This document shows positions 8,863 through 17,665 of a stretch of DNA of 43,878 bases, one piece after another. The stretch is taken from the NCBI GenBank assembly GCA_035715725.1, contig DASTKT010000217.1, positions 1 to 43,878 on the forward strand, read 5' to 3'. Within the stretch, counting starts at the first letter, position 1, and every line of letters begins with the position of its first letter. The DNA is from JADGGV01 sp035715725. GTDB taxonomy: Bacteria > Gemmatimonadota > Gemmatimonadetes > Longimicrobiales > RSA9. A program made the position numbers and the translations under genes. The notes beneath the pieces were generated by a model. That model did not search any database. It saw nothing but the letters and a program-made list of their open reading frames with translations, and was not told the origin of the DNA.

Positions 8863-9372
8863 ATGCTGCAGTTCGACCTGGGCCGCCTCGAGCGCAATCG
8901 CAAGTTGCGCCTGGACGAGGCCGTGCCGCCGGACGACCCGATGTGGCAGGGGTCCGGGCTCACGCTGAGCCGGCCCCTCGACGTCCACCTCGAGGCGCAG
9001 CAGGCCGGACCCGATGTCGTCGTGCGCGGCGGGATCGAGGGCGAGGCGGAGCTGTCGTGCCGCCGCTGCCTGCGGGATGTCCGGGTGGAGATCGACGAGG
9101 ACGTCGCGGCGCTCTTCCGTTCCGGCGTCGACCGAGCGGAGGCGGAGGAGGAAGAGGTGTACCCGCTTCCTCCCCGGGGCCGCGACCTGGACCTGCGGGA
9201 CCTGGTCCGCGAACAGGTGCTCCTGGCCGTGCCGCAGTACGCGGTGTGCTCGGAGGCGTGTCGCGGGCTGTGTCCGCGTTGCGGGGCCAATCTGAACGAG
9301 GGCGAGTGCGCGTGCGGCGAGTCCGAGGTGGACGACCGCTGGGGCCCGCTCCGCAAGCTGAAGCTCGACTGA
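8863..9372 (+). CDS. yceD: YceD/DUF177 family protein
   Basis: This 169-residue protein of the DUF177 (YceD) family is nearly always encoded directly before rpmF and has been linked to large rRNA/50S accumulation. The N-terminus begins LQFDLGRLERN. Cysteines follow as CRRC at 66-69 and a C-terminal cluster (C129, C133, C137, C140, C149, C151) that looks like a metal-binding ribbon. The ATG at 8863 is chosen to match the family N-terminus. A TTG at 8854 is in frame but forms part of a TTGACA word. No Shine-Dalgarno precedes the ATG, so a leaderless transcript is possible. rpmF follows after 13 bases. Confidence 0.9.
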   Translation: MLQFDLGRLERNRKLRLDEAVPPDDPMWQGSGLTLSRPLDVHLEAQQAGPDVVVRGGIEGEAELSCRRCLRDVRVEIDEDVAALFRSGVDRAEAEEEEVYPLPPRGRDLDLRDLVREQVLLAVPQYAVCSEACRGLCPRCGANLNEGECACGESEVDDRWGPLRKLKLD

Positions 9373-9385
9373 CCAAGGAGGACTC

Positions 9386-9571
9386 ATGGCGGTTCCGAAG
9401 AGGCGGGTGTCCAAGCAGCGCAAGCGCAAGCGTCGGGGCGACGTGCGGGCCGAGGCGGCGACGCTGGTCCGCTGCGAGAAGTGCGGGGACTACCGGATGC
9501 CGCACCGTGTCTGCCGCTCGTGTGGGACGTACGGCGGCCAGCAGGTGCTCGAGGTCGAAGAGGAACTCTGA
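9386..9571 (+). CDS. rpmF: 50S ribosomal protein L32
   Basis: This 61-residue ribosomal protein has the characteristic MAVPKRRVSK start, a basic N-terminal tail, and a zinc ribbon formed by C30, C33, C43 and C46 (the cysteine-containing, zinc-binding form). AAGGAGG at 9375-9381, four bases before the ATG, is one of the strongest ribosome-binding sites in the window, as expected for a ribosomal protein. It sits between yceD and plsX, the conserved bacterial order. Its stop codon overlaps the plsX ribosome-binding site. Confidence 0.98.
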   Translation: MAVPKRRVSKQRKRKRRGDVRAEAATLVRCEKCGDYRMPHRVCRSCGTYGGQQVLEVEEEL

Positions 9572-9582
9572 GGAGGCGGGCC

Positions 9583-10602
9583 GTGCGCATCGCGCTCGAC
9601 GCCATGGGTACGGACCGGCATCCCGAGGTGGAGGTGCAGGGGGCCGTCCAGGCGTTGCGCGAGCTGCCCGGCGACTTCCAGATCGTGTTGGTGGGCGACC
9701 GGGTGGTCGTCGAGGCGGAGCTGGCGCGATCCGGCCCCGTCCCGGAGGGGCGCCTGGAGGTGGTCCACGCGTCCCAATCGATCGCGCCGGGTGAGGCGCC
9801 CGCCACGGCGGTCCGGCGCAAGCCCGATTCGTCCATCGTCGTGGGGCTGACGCTCCAGCGGGAGGGGAAGGTGGACGCCTTCGTCAGCGCCGGCTCGACC
9901 GGCGCGGTGATGGCCGCGTCTCTCTTCATCCTGCGGCCGCTGCCGGGCGTCGACCGCCCCGCGGTGGCTACGCTGCTTCCGACGGCGAAGGAGCCGGTGG
10001 TCATGCTGGACGCCGGCGCCAACGTCGACAGCAAGCCGCACCACCTCCTGCAGTTCGCCCACCTCGGCTCGATCTACGCGACGGATGTGCTCCAGCGGGA
10101 GAATCCGCGGGTTGGGCTCCTCAACATCGGCGAGGAGCCGGAGAAGGGGAATGAGCTGGCGGTGGAGACGCACCGGCTGCTGCGGGAGGACCCGGGGCTG
10201 AACTTCACGGGGAACGTCGAGGGGCGCGACATCATCCGGGGCGTCTGCGACGTGCTGGTCACCGACGGCTTCGTCGGCAACGTACTGCTCAAGTTCTACG
10301 AGTCGGTCGCGCAGTTCTTTTACCGGCTGCTGGAGGACAACGGCAGCCCGCCGGGACTGGGCGACCCGGAGCGGTCGCGCCTCTGGGAGGCGTTGGACTA
10401 TACGTCCTACGGTGGCGCGCCGCTGCTGGGCGTGAACGGTATCTCGATCATCTGTCACGGCGGCTCGCCGCCGCGGGCGGTACGGAACGCCGTCCGCGTC
10501 GCGATCCAGGCGGTCGAGACGCGCATGGTGGGCCACATCGCCGCCGACCTCGGTGCGCAGGGCGCGAACCGTGGGCCTCGCCGACTCGCGGAGGGTGCAT
10601 GA
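9583..10602 (+). CDS. plsX: Phosphate acyltransferase PlsX
   Basis: This 339-residue enzyme converts acyl-ACP and phosphate into acyl-phosphate, the first step of the PlsX/PlsY route to phosphatidic acid. The N-terminus RIALDAMGTDRHPE and the glycine-rich VSAGSTGAVMAA match the family, as does TDGFVGNVLLK. The GTG at 9583 is chosen because AGGAGG at 9571-9576 lies six bases upstream and the product then begins exactly at the family N-terminus. It overlaps fabH by an ATGA junction (ATG 10599, TGA 10600-10602), so the two are translationally coupled. Confidence 0.96.
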   Translation: MRIALDAMGTDRHPEVEVQGAVQALRELPGDFQIVLVGDRVVVEAELARSGPVPEGRLEVVHASQSIAPGEAPATAVRRKPDSSIVVGLTLQREGKVDAFVSAGSTGAVMAASLFILRPLPGVDRPAVATLLPTAKEPVVMLDAGANVDSKPHHLLQFAHLGSIYATDVLQRENPRVGLLNIGEEPEKGNELAVETHRLLREDPGLNFTGNVEGRDIIRGVCDVLVTDGFVGNVLLKFYESVAQFFYRLLEDNGSPPGLGDPERSRLWEALDYTSYGGAPLLGVNGISIICHGGSPPRAVRNAVRVAIQAVETRMVGHIAADLGAQGANRGPRRLAEGA

Positions 10603-11591
10603 AGCGACCGAAGCCGATCGTCGAGATCGTGTCGACGGGCCGATGGCTGCCCGACAACGTCGTAACGAACCAGGATTTCGAGAGGACCCTCGACACGTCC
10701 GACGAGTGGATCCGGGAGCGCACCGGGATCCGGGAACGGCGCATCGCACCGCTCGAGATCGGCGCGGCGTACATGGGCTCGGAGGCGGCGAAGATCGCCA
10801 TGTGCCGGGCGGGGATCCAGCCCGGCGAGATCGACGTCCTGGTCTGCGCGACCGCCACGCCCGACCGGCTGCTCCCCTCCACCGCGTGTGACATCCAGGC
10901 CGCGCTGGGGGCCACGAACGCCGCGGCGTTCGACGTCTCGGCGGCCTGCTCCGGCTTCATCTACGCGCTCGGGGTGGCGGAGGGACAGGTCGCGGCGGGG
11001 CGGGCGGAGATCGTGCTCGTCGTCTCGGCGGAGAAGATGACGGGCATCACGGACATGTCGGATCGCTCGACGGCCGTCCTCTTCGGCGACGGCGCAGGCG
11101 CGGTCGTGGTGCGGAAGAGCACGAACGGGCGGGGGCTCGTCTCGAATTACATCCGGTCGGATGGTACGCTCGCGGAACTGCTCTGGCGTCCGGCCGGCGG
11201 CGTGCGCGTGCCCATGGACCACGCGGCCCTCGAACGGCGTGACCACCTCGTCAAGATGGCCGGCCGCGAAGTCTTCAAGTACGCGGTCAAGTCGATGGCG
11301 GACGCGGCCGACCAGGCGCTGCTGCGCGCCGGCCTGACCGGCGACGACATCGACCTCTTCATCCCGCACCAGGCCAATCTCCGGATCATCGAGGCGACGG
11401 CGAAGTACGCCAAGGTGCCGATGGAGAAGGTCTACGTGAACGTGGACCGCTACGGGAACATGAGCTCGGCGACGGTCCCGATCGCCCTCGACGAGGCGCT
11501 GGAGCAGGGGCGCGTCAAGGAAGGCGACAACATCCTGACCGTGGCCTTCGGCGCCGGCTTCACCTGGGCCTCGTCGGTGATCCGTTGGTAG
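10599..11591 (+). CDS. fabH: 3-oxoacyl-ACP synthase III
   Basis: This 330-residue condensing enzyme starts fatty-acid synthesis by joining an acyl-CoA to malonyl-ACP. The Cys-His-Asn triad is intact: Cys117 in VSAACSGF, His257 in HQANLRI, and Asn287 in RYGNMSS. The N-terminal DEWIRERTGIRERR region, the usual FabH hallmark, is present. Substrate preference (acetyl or branched starters) cannot be read from the sequence. It is coupled to plsX upstream by ATGA and overlaps fabD downstream by seven bases. Confidence 0.97.
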   Translation: MKRPKPIVEIVSTGRWLPDNVVTNQDFERTLDTSDEWIRERTGIRERRIAPLEIGAAYMGSEAAKIAMCRAGIQPGEIDVLVCATATPDRLLPSTACDIQAALGATNAAAFDVSAACSGFIYALGVAEGQVAAGRAEIVLVVSAEKMTGITDMSDRSTAVLFGDGAGAVVVRKSTNGRGLVSNYIRSDGTLAELLWRPAGGVRVPMDHAALERRDHLVKMAGREVFKYAVKSMADAADQALLRAGLTGDDIDLFIPHQANLRIIEATAKYAKVPMEKVYVNVDRYGNMSSATVPIALDEALEQGRVKEGDNILTVAFGAGFTWASSVIRW

Positions 11592-12508
11592 CGCTGCTCT
11601 TCCCGGGCCAGGGCTCGCAGTTCGTCGGGATGGGACGCGATCTGGCGGAGCGCTTTCCGGCCGCGCGCGCCGCCTTCGAGGAAGCCGACGCGGCGCTCGG
11701 CCTGTCGCTCACACGGCTGATGTGGGAGGGCCCCGAGGAGGAGCTGACGCTCACGCTGAACGCGCAGCCAGCCATCCTGGCGCACTCGGTGGCGGTGGCG
11801 CGGGTGCTGGCGGATCGGCTCGGCGACGTCGCGTACGCCGCGGGCCACTCGCTAGGTGAATTCAGCGCCTACGTGGTGGCCGGCTCGCTCGCGTACGGCG
11901 ACGCGCTCCAGACGGTGCGCCGTCGCGGTGAGCTGATGTTCCGTGGCGGGCAGGAACGGCCCGGGGCGATGGCCGCGCTGCTCGGCCTCGACGACGAGGT
12001 CGTCGAGCGCGTCTGCCGGGAGGCTTCCGCGGTCGGTAGCGAATGCGTGCCGGCGAACTACAATTCGCCGGCTCAGGTCGTGATCAGCGGCGACGTGCCG
12101 GCCGTCGAGCGCGCGATGGAGCTGGCCAAGGCAGCCGGTGCGAAGCGAGCGCTCCGGTTGAACGTCTCGGGGGCGTTCCACTCGCCGCTCATGGCGGTGG
12201 CCGAAGCGGGGCTCGAGGCCCGATTGGCCGAGGTCGACCTGGCGGAACCCCGCTTCCCGGTCGTCTCCAACGTGACCGCCGCGCCGGTGGCGGAGCGGGG
12301 GGAAGCGCGGCGCCTCCTGGTGCGGCAGCTGACCTCGCCGGTGCGTTGGACCGGAAGCATGCGGTTCCTGGTCGGTGCCGGCGTGACCCGGTTCCTGGAG
12401 CTGGGCCCGGGCAACGTGCTGGCGGGGCTGCTGAAGCGGGTCTCCCGGGAGGTCGAGGTCCGGAGCATCGGCACGGCGGACGAGGCGGAGGCGTTCCTGA
12501 ACCCATGA
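11585..12508 (+). CDS. fabD: Malonyl-CoA:ACP transacylase
   Basis: This 307-residue enzyme loads malonyl groups onto ACP. The GHSLGE active-site motif places the nucleophile at Ser89, and the partner histidine is His199 in SGAFHSPLM. The N-terminal LLFPGQGSQFVGMG is diagnostic. The only start that preserves that region is the TTG at 11585, which overlaps the end of fabH by seven bases. Weak TTG starts inside tight operons are common and usually rely on coupling. It joins fabG by an ATGA overlap. Confidence 0.95.
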   Translation: MVALLFPGQGSQFVGMGRDLAERFPAARAAFEEADAALGLSLTRLMWEGPEEELTLTLNAQPAILAHSVAVARVLADRLGDVAYAAGHSLGEFSAYVVAGSLAYGDALQTVRRRGELMFRGGQERPGAMAALLGLDDEVVERVCREASAVGSECVPANYNSPAQVVISGDVPAVERAMELAKAAGAKRALRLNVSGAFHSPLMAVAEAGLEARLAEVDLAEPRFPVVSNVTAAPVAERGEARRLLVRQLTSPVRWTGSMRFLVGAGVTRFLELGPGNVLAGLLKRVSREVEVRSIGTADEAEAFLNP

Positions 12509-13269
12509 GCGACGTGGCGATGGCGGGGGAGCAGAACGAGCTGGCGGGGCAGGTCGCGCTGGTGACCGGCGGGAGCCGCGGGATCGGCCGCGCGGTGGCC
12601 GGGTCGCTCGCGGCCGCGGGGGCGCGGGTCGCCGTGGTGGCGCGCGATCGCGCGCGCGCGCAAGCGGCGGCCGCGGAGCTGCCGGGCACGGGTCACGCCG
12701 GCTTCGCCTGCGACGTCGCGGACGCCGCGGCCGTGGACGACCTGTTGAAGACGGTCGAGTCGGAGCTCGGGCCGATCGACGTGCTCGTGAACAACGCCGG
12801 CGTCACGGAGGACAACCTGCTCGTCCGCCTCTCCGACGAGGCGTGGGACCGTGTGCTCGACACGAACCTGAAGGGCGCCTTCAACTTGATCCGCGGTGCG
12901 GCGAAGGGCATGATGCGGCGGCGCCAGGGCCGGATCGTGAACATCACGAGCGTCGTCGGACTTGTCGGTAACAAGGGGCAGGCGAACTACGCCGCCTCGA
13001 AGGCCGGGCTGATCGGGCTCACGAAGGCGGTGGCGAAGGAGCTGGCGTCCCGAAACGTGTTGTGCAACGCCGTGGCGCCGGGGTACATCGAAACGGAGAT
13101 GACGGCGGCGCTCGGCGAGGCCGCTCGGGAAGCGCTGTTCGGCCAGATTCCCCTCGGCCGCCTGGGGCAGCCGGAGGACATCGCCGGCGTCGTGCGCTTC
13201 CTCGCCGGTCCCGGGGCGAGCTACATCACGGGACAGACAATCGTGGTCGACGGCGGAATGGTGATGTGA
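12505..13269 (+). CDS. fabG: 3-oxoacyl-ACP reductase
   Basis: This 254-residue short-chain dehydrogenase reduces 3-oxoacyl-ACP with NADPH in the elongation cycle. The cofactor loop TGGSRGIG is at 21-28, NNAG at 96-99, and the catalytic Ser149, Tyr162 and Lys166 follow in the usual spacing. VAPGYIETEM is the typical substrate-side segment. The ATG at 12505 overlaps the fabD stop (ATGA). An ATG at 12520 would remove five residues of a poorly conserved lead and cannot be excluded. acpP follows after 22 bases. Confidence 0.96.
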   Translation: MSDVAMAGEQNELAGQVALVTGGSRGIGRAVAGSLAAAGARVAVVARDRARAQAAAAELPGTGHAGFACDVADAAAVDDLLKTVESELGPIDVLVNNAGVTEDNLLVRLSDEAWDRVLDTNLKGAFNLIRGAAKGMMRRRQGRIVNITSVVGLVGNKGQANYAASKAGLIGLTKAVAKELASRNVLCNAVAPGYIETEMTAALGEAAREALFGQIPLGRLGQPEDIAGVVRFLAGPGASYITGQTIVVDGGMVM

Positions 13270-13291
13270 TCACCCCAACCGTGAGGATTCG

Positions 13292-13534
<243 letters not shown>

Positions 13535-13568
13535 GCGTGGCTCGACCGCGGAGCAGGACGGTGTGGGG

Positions 13569-14837
13569 ATGGTGACACGATCTCCCGACGAGCATCGCGT
13601 CGTCCTTACCGGCGTGGGGCTGATCACGCCGGTGGGGAACGATGTCGAGACCAGTTGGCGCGCCCTTCTCGAGGGGAAGAGCGGGGGCGCGCCCATCACG
13701 CAATTCGAAGCGACGCCGGAGTTCGACGTCCGCTTCGCCTGCGAGGTGAAGGGCTTCGAGCCCGAGCAGTACATGGAGCGCAAGGAGGCGAAGCGGACGG
13801 ACCGCTTCGCCCAGTTCGCGCTCGCGGCATCCCAGCAGGCGGTGCGCTCGTCCGGGCTGGAGGAGCAGCTCGGCTCGATCGACAAGGACCGGATCGGCGT
13901 CCTGATCGGCAGCGGCATCGGCGGCATCGCCACGTTCGAGGAGCAGGCCCGGATCATGGTGGAGCGCGGGCCGAAGCGGATCAGTCCGTTCTTCGTGCCG
14001 ATGTTCATCCCGGACATCGCCGCGGGCCACGTCTCGATGCGCTACGGCTTCCGCGGACCGAACTTCGCCACGGTGTCGGCGTGCGCCTCGAGCGCCCATG
14101 CGCTGGGCGAGGCGTTCCGCATGATCCAGCGCGGCGAGGCCGACGTGATGATCGCCGGCGGCGCGGAAGCGACCGTGACGCCGATGACCATCGCCGGCTT
14201 CGCGAACATGAAGGCGCTGTCTGCGCGCAACGATTCGCCGGCGACGGCCAGCCGGCCGTTCGACGCGAGTCGCGACGGCTTCGTGCTCGGCGAGGGGGCG
14301 GGCACGGTCGTGCTCGAGACGCTGGCACATGCGCGCCGGCGGGGCGCCCCGATCCTGGCGGAGCTCGTCGGCTTCGGCCAGAGCGCGGATGCCTACCACC
14401 TCACCGCGCCGGCGCCGGAAGGGGTCGGCGCGCAACTCGCCATGCGCGCGGCGCTGCGTGACGCGGGGATCGGTCCCGAGGCCGTCGGCTACATCAACGC
14501 GCACGGCACCTCGACGCCGATGAACGACCTGAACGAGACGCTCGCCGTCAAGGCGGTCTTCGGCGAGCACGCCCGGCGGCTGGTCATGGGCTCGACGAAG
14601 TCCATGACGGGGCACCTCCTCGGCGCGGCCGGCGCCGTAGAGGCGGTGATCTGCTCCCTGGTGGTGAAGGAAGGGCGGATCCCGCCGACCATCAACTTCA
14701 GCTCGCCGGACCCGGCGTGCGACCTCGACTACGCACACAACCGGATGGTCGAGCGCGACGTCGAGTTCGCGGCGAGCAACTCCTTCGGGTTCGGTGGGCA
14801 CAACGTCACCCTGGTGATCCGGCGGTTCGAGGCGTAG
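13569..14837 (+). CDS. fabF: 3-oxoacyl-ACP synthase II
   Basis: This 422-residue KAS II performs the elongation condensation in fatty-acid synthesis. The Cys-His-His catalytic set is present at Cys172 (TVSACASSA), His312 (NAHGTSTP) and His349 (KSMTGHLLGAAG). The ATG at 13569 has AGGA at 13555-13558 ten bases upstream and gives an N-terminus close to the family start. A GTG at 13563 would add two residues. This is the last gene of the fab operon; a strong intrinsic terminator begins 29 bases after its stop. Confidence 0.97.
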   Translation: MVTRSPDEHRVVLTGVGLITPVGNDVETSWRALLEGKSGGAPITQFEATPEFDVRFACEVKGFEPEQYMERKEAKRTDRFAQFALAASQQAVRSSGLEEQLGSIDKDRIGVLIGSGIGGIATFEEQARIMVERGPKRISPFFVPMFIPDIAAGHVSMRYGFRGPNFATVSACASSAHALGEAFRMIQRGEADVMIAGGAEATVTPMTIAGFANMKALSARNDSPATASRPFDASRDGFVLGEGAGTVVLETLAHARRRGAPILAELVGFGQSADAYHLTAPAPEGVGAQLAMRAALRDAGIGPEAVGYINAHGTSTPMNDLNETLAVKAVFGEHARRLVMGSTKSMTGHLLGAAGAVEAVICSLVVKEGRIPPTINFSSPDPACDLDYAHNRMVERDVEFAASNSFGFGGHNVTLVIRRFEA

Positions 14838-14866
14838 GGCGCTCGGACCGGAAGTCCGCTGTGTCG

Positions 14867-14909
14867 ACCGGTGGGGGCCCGGACATCGCCGGGCCCCCAC
14901 CGGTTTTTT
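14867..14909 (+). terminator. Intrinsic terminator of the fab operon
   Basis: A perfect 16-base-pair inverted repeat (14867-14882 and 14889-14904) encloses a six-base loop and is followed directly by six T residues (14904-14909). It lies 29 bases after the fabF stop. This is the clearest rho-independent terminator in the window. Confidence 0.93.
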
Positions 14910-15020
14910 CCGGGGACGACGAAGGGCCCCGGACGACGGCCGCGCCGCCGCTCGGCTCCGCTCCCCTCGCGGGCCGATGGCACCGCCGCGCGGCACCATG
15001 CCGGGATCGGCCATCCTTCC

Positions 15021-15049
15021 TTGCCGGCACCGGATCCCGCTCCTATTCT
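15021..15049 (+). promoter_or_regulatory. sigma-70-type promoter for mqnE-mqnC
   Basis: TTGCCG at 15021-15026 and TATTCT at 15044-15049 are separated by exactly 17 bases, downstream of the fab terminator. The predicted start near 15056 gives a leader of about 43 bases to the mqnE ATG at 15099. Each hexamer matches the consensus at four of six positions. Confidence 0.5.
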
Positions 15050-15098
15050 TTCCGCCGCAACATCGCCCGTTTCTCGGACCTCCAGCCGGAAGTCGTTC

Positions 15099-16238
15099 AT
15101 GCACCCGGCGTTTACGGAAGAGCTGGTCGTTCGGCCAATCGATCCCCGCCTCGACTCCATTGCCGAGAAGGTACTGGCCGGCGAGCGCCTCGACGCGGAG
15201 GATGGCGTCGCGCTATTCGATTCCCACGACCTGTTGACGATCGGTGCAATGGCCGATTGGACCAATCGGAAGAAGAACGGGGACCGCATCTTCTTCGTGG
15301 CCAACCAGCACATCAACCCCACGAACGTCTGCATCCTCCGCAACACCTGCGTCTTCTGCTCCTTCGCGCGCATGCCGAAGGAGGAGGGGGCGTACACGAT
15401 GAGCGTGGAGGAGGCCGTCGCCGAGGGGGACATCATCAAGGACAGCCCGGTGCGCGAATTCCACATCGTGGGCGGGCTGCACCCGAAGCTGACGGTTGGA
15501 TACTACGAGGAGATCATCCGGGGGCTCAAGGAGCGGCACCCGGGCGTCGAGGTCAAGGCGCTGACGGCGGTGGAGATCGCCAACCTGGCGCGGGTCGAGA
15601 AGACGACGTACGCGGACGTGCTGGCGCGGCTCAGGGCGGCAGGGCTCGATACGATGCCCGGCGGCGGGGCCGAGGTCTTCTCGCGCGGCGTGCGGGCCAC
15701 GATCGCGGAGCGGAAGCTCGCGGCGGAGGAGTGGCTCGAGGTGCACCGCGTCGCCCACGGGCTGGGCATCCGGACGAACTGCACGATGCTGTACGGGCAC
15801 GTCGAGACGCACCAGGACCGGATCGACCACCTCTCGGCGCTGCGGGAGCTGCAGGACGAGACCGGGGGGTTCCTGACGTACATCCCGCTGGCCTACCACC
15901 CGGACAACAACGAGCTGGGCGAGCGGCTCGGGCGGACGGGCACGGCGACCACCGGCGTCGACGACCTGAAGAACCTGGCCGTGGGGCGCCTCTTCCTCGA
16001 CAACTTCGACCACATCAAGACGCACTGGATCATGAACACGGCGAAGGTCAGCCAGGTGGCGCTGCACTTCGGCGTGGACGATCTCGAGGGGACGGTGGTG
16101 CGGGAGAAGATCTATCACGAGGCGGGCGCCCACACGCCCCAGGGGATGACGTTCTCGGAGATCATCCGGATCATCAAGGACGCGGGGAAGCGGCCGGTGG
16201 AGCGGGATGCGCACTACCGCGAGCTCCGGGAGTGGTGA
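15099..16238 (+). CDS. mqnE: Aminofutalosine synthase (radical SAM)
   Basis: This 379-residue radical SAM enzyme joins 3-[(1-carboxyvinyl)oxy]benzoate and SAM to make aminofutalosine in the futalosine menaquinone pathway. HINPTNVC, the VGGLHPKL segment and the C-terminal LFLDNFDHIKTHW region fit MqnE. The cluster cysteines are C78, C84 and C87, which is CX5CX2C rather than the common CX3CX2C. The start at 15099 has GGAAG at 15088-15092, six bases upstream. mqnC follows 29 bases after the stop. The two pathway enzymes in tandem make the assignment firm. Confidence 0.9.
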   Translation: MHPAFTEELVVRPIDPRLDSIAEKVLAGERLDAEDGVALFDSHDLLTIGAMADWTNRKKNGDRIFFVANQHINPTNVCILRNTCVFCSFARMPKEEGAYTMSVEEAVAEGDIIKDSPVREFHIVGGLHPKLTVGYYEEIIRGLKERHPGVEVKALTAVEIANLARVEKTTYADVLARLRAAGLDTMPGGGAEVFSRGVRATIAERKLAAEEWLEVHRVAHGLGIRTNCTMLYGHVETHQDRIDHLSALRELQDETGGFLTYIPLAYHPDNNELGERLGRTGTATTGVDDLKNLAVGRLFLDNFDHIKTHWIMNTAKVSQVALHFGVDDLEGTVVREKIYHEAGAHTPQGMTFSEIIRIIKDAGKRPVERDAHYRELREW

Positions 16239-16267
16239 GCGCCATGGACGCGGAAGGAAGCACGCAT

Positions 16268-17521
16268 ATGAGGCCGACGTCGACGCCTCCCGAGCAGCGC
16301 ACGCTGCCGATCCTCGCCGCGGTCTCGCCGCGGCGCCGCGAGGCGACGCCGGAGGGCTCCGTCGGCATGGCGCGCCCGGCCGAGCAGCCGGTCTACGTTC
16401 CGCCGCCGCTGGAGAGCCGGCCGCACGCCGACGAGATCGCGCACTGGCTCGCGGTGCTCGAGCGGACGCCGTTCCTGGAGCTGGCGACGCGCGCGGACGC
16501 CGTGCGGCGTGAGAAGCACCCCGACGGCGTCGTCAGCTACATCGTGGACCGGAACATCAACTACACGAACACCTGCATCACGGACTGCAAGTTCTGCGCG
16601 TTCTACCGGCGTCCGAAGGACGACGAGGCGTACGTGCTCAGCTACGAGGAGATCGGCGCGAAGATCGACGAGGCGAAGGAGCTGGGCGCCGTGCAGATCC
16701 TGATGCAGGGCGGGCACAACCCGTACCTGCCGCTCGACTGGTACCTCGGGCTGCTCCGCTACATCAAGGAGCACCACCCGATCCACGTGCACGGCTTCAG
16801 CGCGTCGGAGGTCGAGCTGATGACGCGGATCTCGAAGCTGCCGCTCGACGAGGTGCTGCGGCAGCTGCACCAGGCCGGGCTCGACTCGATCCCGGGCGCG
16901 GGCGCCGAGATCCTCGTCGATGCGGTGCGCGACGTCATCGCGCCGAAGAAGATCGACTCGAGCCGCTGGCTCGAGATCCACGAGGCCGCCCACGAAGCCG
17001 GGCTGCACACGACCGCGACGATGATGTACGGCGTCGGCGAGACGTGGGCGGATCGCCTCGAGCACGTTCTGAAGCTGCGGGCTTCCCAGGAACGCAGCCT
17101 GAAGCGGGGCGGCGGACGCTACACGGCTTTCATCGCCTGGTCGTTCCAGCCGCTGCACACCGAGATGCGCAACTGGGACGTGCCGCTGGGCACCGGCCTC
17201 GACTACCTGCGGGTGACGGCGCTCTCCCGGATCATCCTCGACAACTTCGAGAACCTGCAGGTTTCCTACGTCACGCAGGGCCCGAAGATGGCCCAGCTCG
17301 CGCTGCGAATGGGCGCCAACGACTTCGGCTCGCTGATGATCGAGGAGAACGTCGTGAGCGCGGCCGGCATCGATTACATCATGCCGGAGAAGGAGATCCG
17401 CCGGCTCATCACCGAGGCCGGCCTCGAGCCGCGCCGGCGCTACCAGGACTACACCGGGTGGCAGGAAGACGACGCCGGCTGCCCCTGCTGCGCCTGGCGC
17501 GGCACCGCCGAGGCCGCCTGA
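16268..17521 (+). CDS. mqnC: Cyclic dehypoxanthinyl futalosine synthase (radical SAM)
   Basis: This radical SAM enzyme cyclises dehypoxanthine futalosine in menaquinone biosynthesis. The cluster motif is canonical CX3CX2C (C103, C107, C110 in NTCITDCKFCAF). QILMQGGHNPYLPLDWY and YVTQGPKMAQLALRMGANDFG are family-specific. The ATG at 16268 has AAGGAA eight bases upstream and gives 417 residues. The ATG at 16367 has GGAGGG at 16351-16356 and gives 384 residues, nearer the usual length, so it is a serious alternative. The C-terminus carries extra cysteines (C405, C407, C408 in GCPCCAW). Other futalosine genes (mqnA, mqnB, mqnD) are not in the window. Confidence 0.93.
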   Translation: MRPTSTPPEQRTLPILAAVSPRRREATPEGSVGMARPAEQPVYVPPPLESRPHADEIAHWLAVLERTPFLELATRADAVRREKHPDGVVSYIVDRNINYTNTCITDCKFCAFYRRPKDDEAYVLSYEEIGAKIDEAKELGAVQILMQGGHNPYLPLDWYLGLLRYIKEHHPIHVHGFSASEVELMTRISKLPLDEVLRQLHQAGLDSIPGAGAEILVDAVRDVIAPKKIDSSRWLEIHEAAHEAGLHTTATMMYGVGETWADRLEHVLKLRASQERSLKRGGGRYTAFIAWSFQPLHTEMRNWDVPLGTGLDYLRVTALSRIILDNFENLQVSYVTQGPKMAQLALRMGANDFGSLMIEENVVSAAGIDYIMPEKEIRRLITEAGLEPRRRYQDYTGWQEDDAGCPCCAWRGTAEAA

Positions 17522-17559
17522 CGCCGCGTGAGCGCTGGCCGAGCCGCCCGCCGGCTCCG

Positions 17560-17592
17560 ACCTGCCCGGGGCGTCCGCCGTCCCGGGCAGGT
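17560..17592 (+). terminator. Hairpin after mqnC, terminator-like without T-tract
   Basis: A perfect 11-base-pair inverted repeat (17560-17570 and 17582-17592) with an 11-base loop lies 38 bases after mqnC and 74 bases before ispF. Only two T residues follow, so it is not a standard intrinsic terminator. It could attenuate or stabilise the transcript. Confidence 0.4.
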
Positions 17593-17665
17593 TCCGTGTC
17601 GGCGGCGAAGTCCGGCCGTGCCGGAGAGCCACTCCGCGCCTGACCGCCACCGGAACCCCGCCACC

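Noticed and set aside
16252..16262. GGAAGGAAGC, similar to the signal recognition particle RNA loop
   Set aside because: No flanking helix of SRP RNA can be formed; it is the ribosome-binding region of mqnC.
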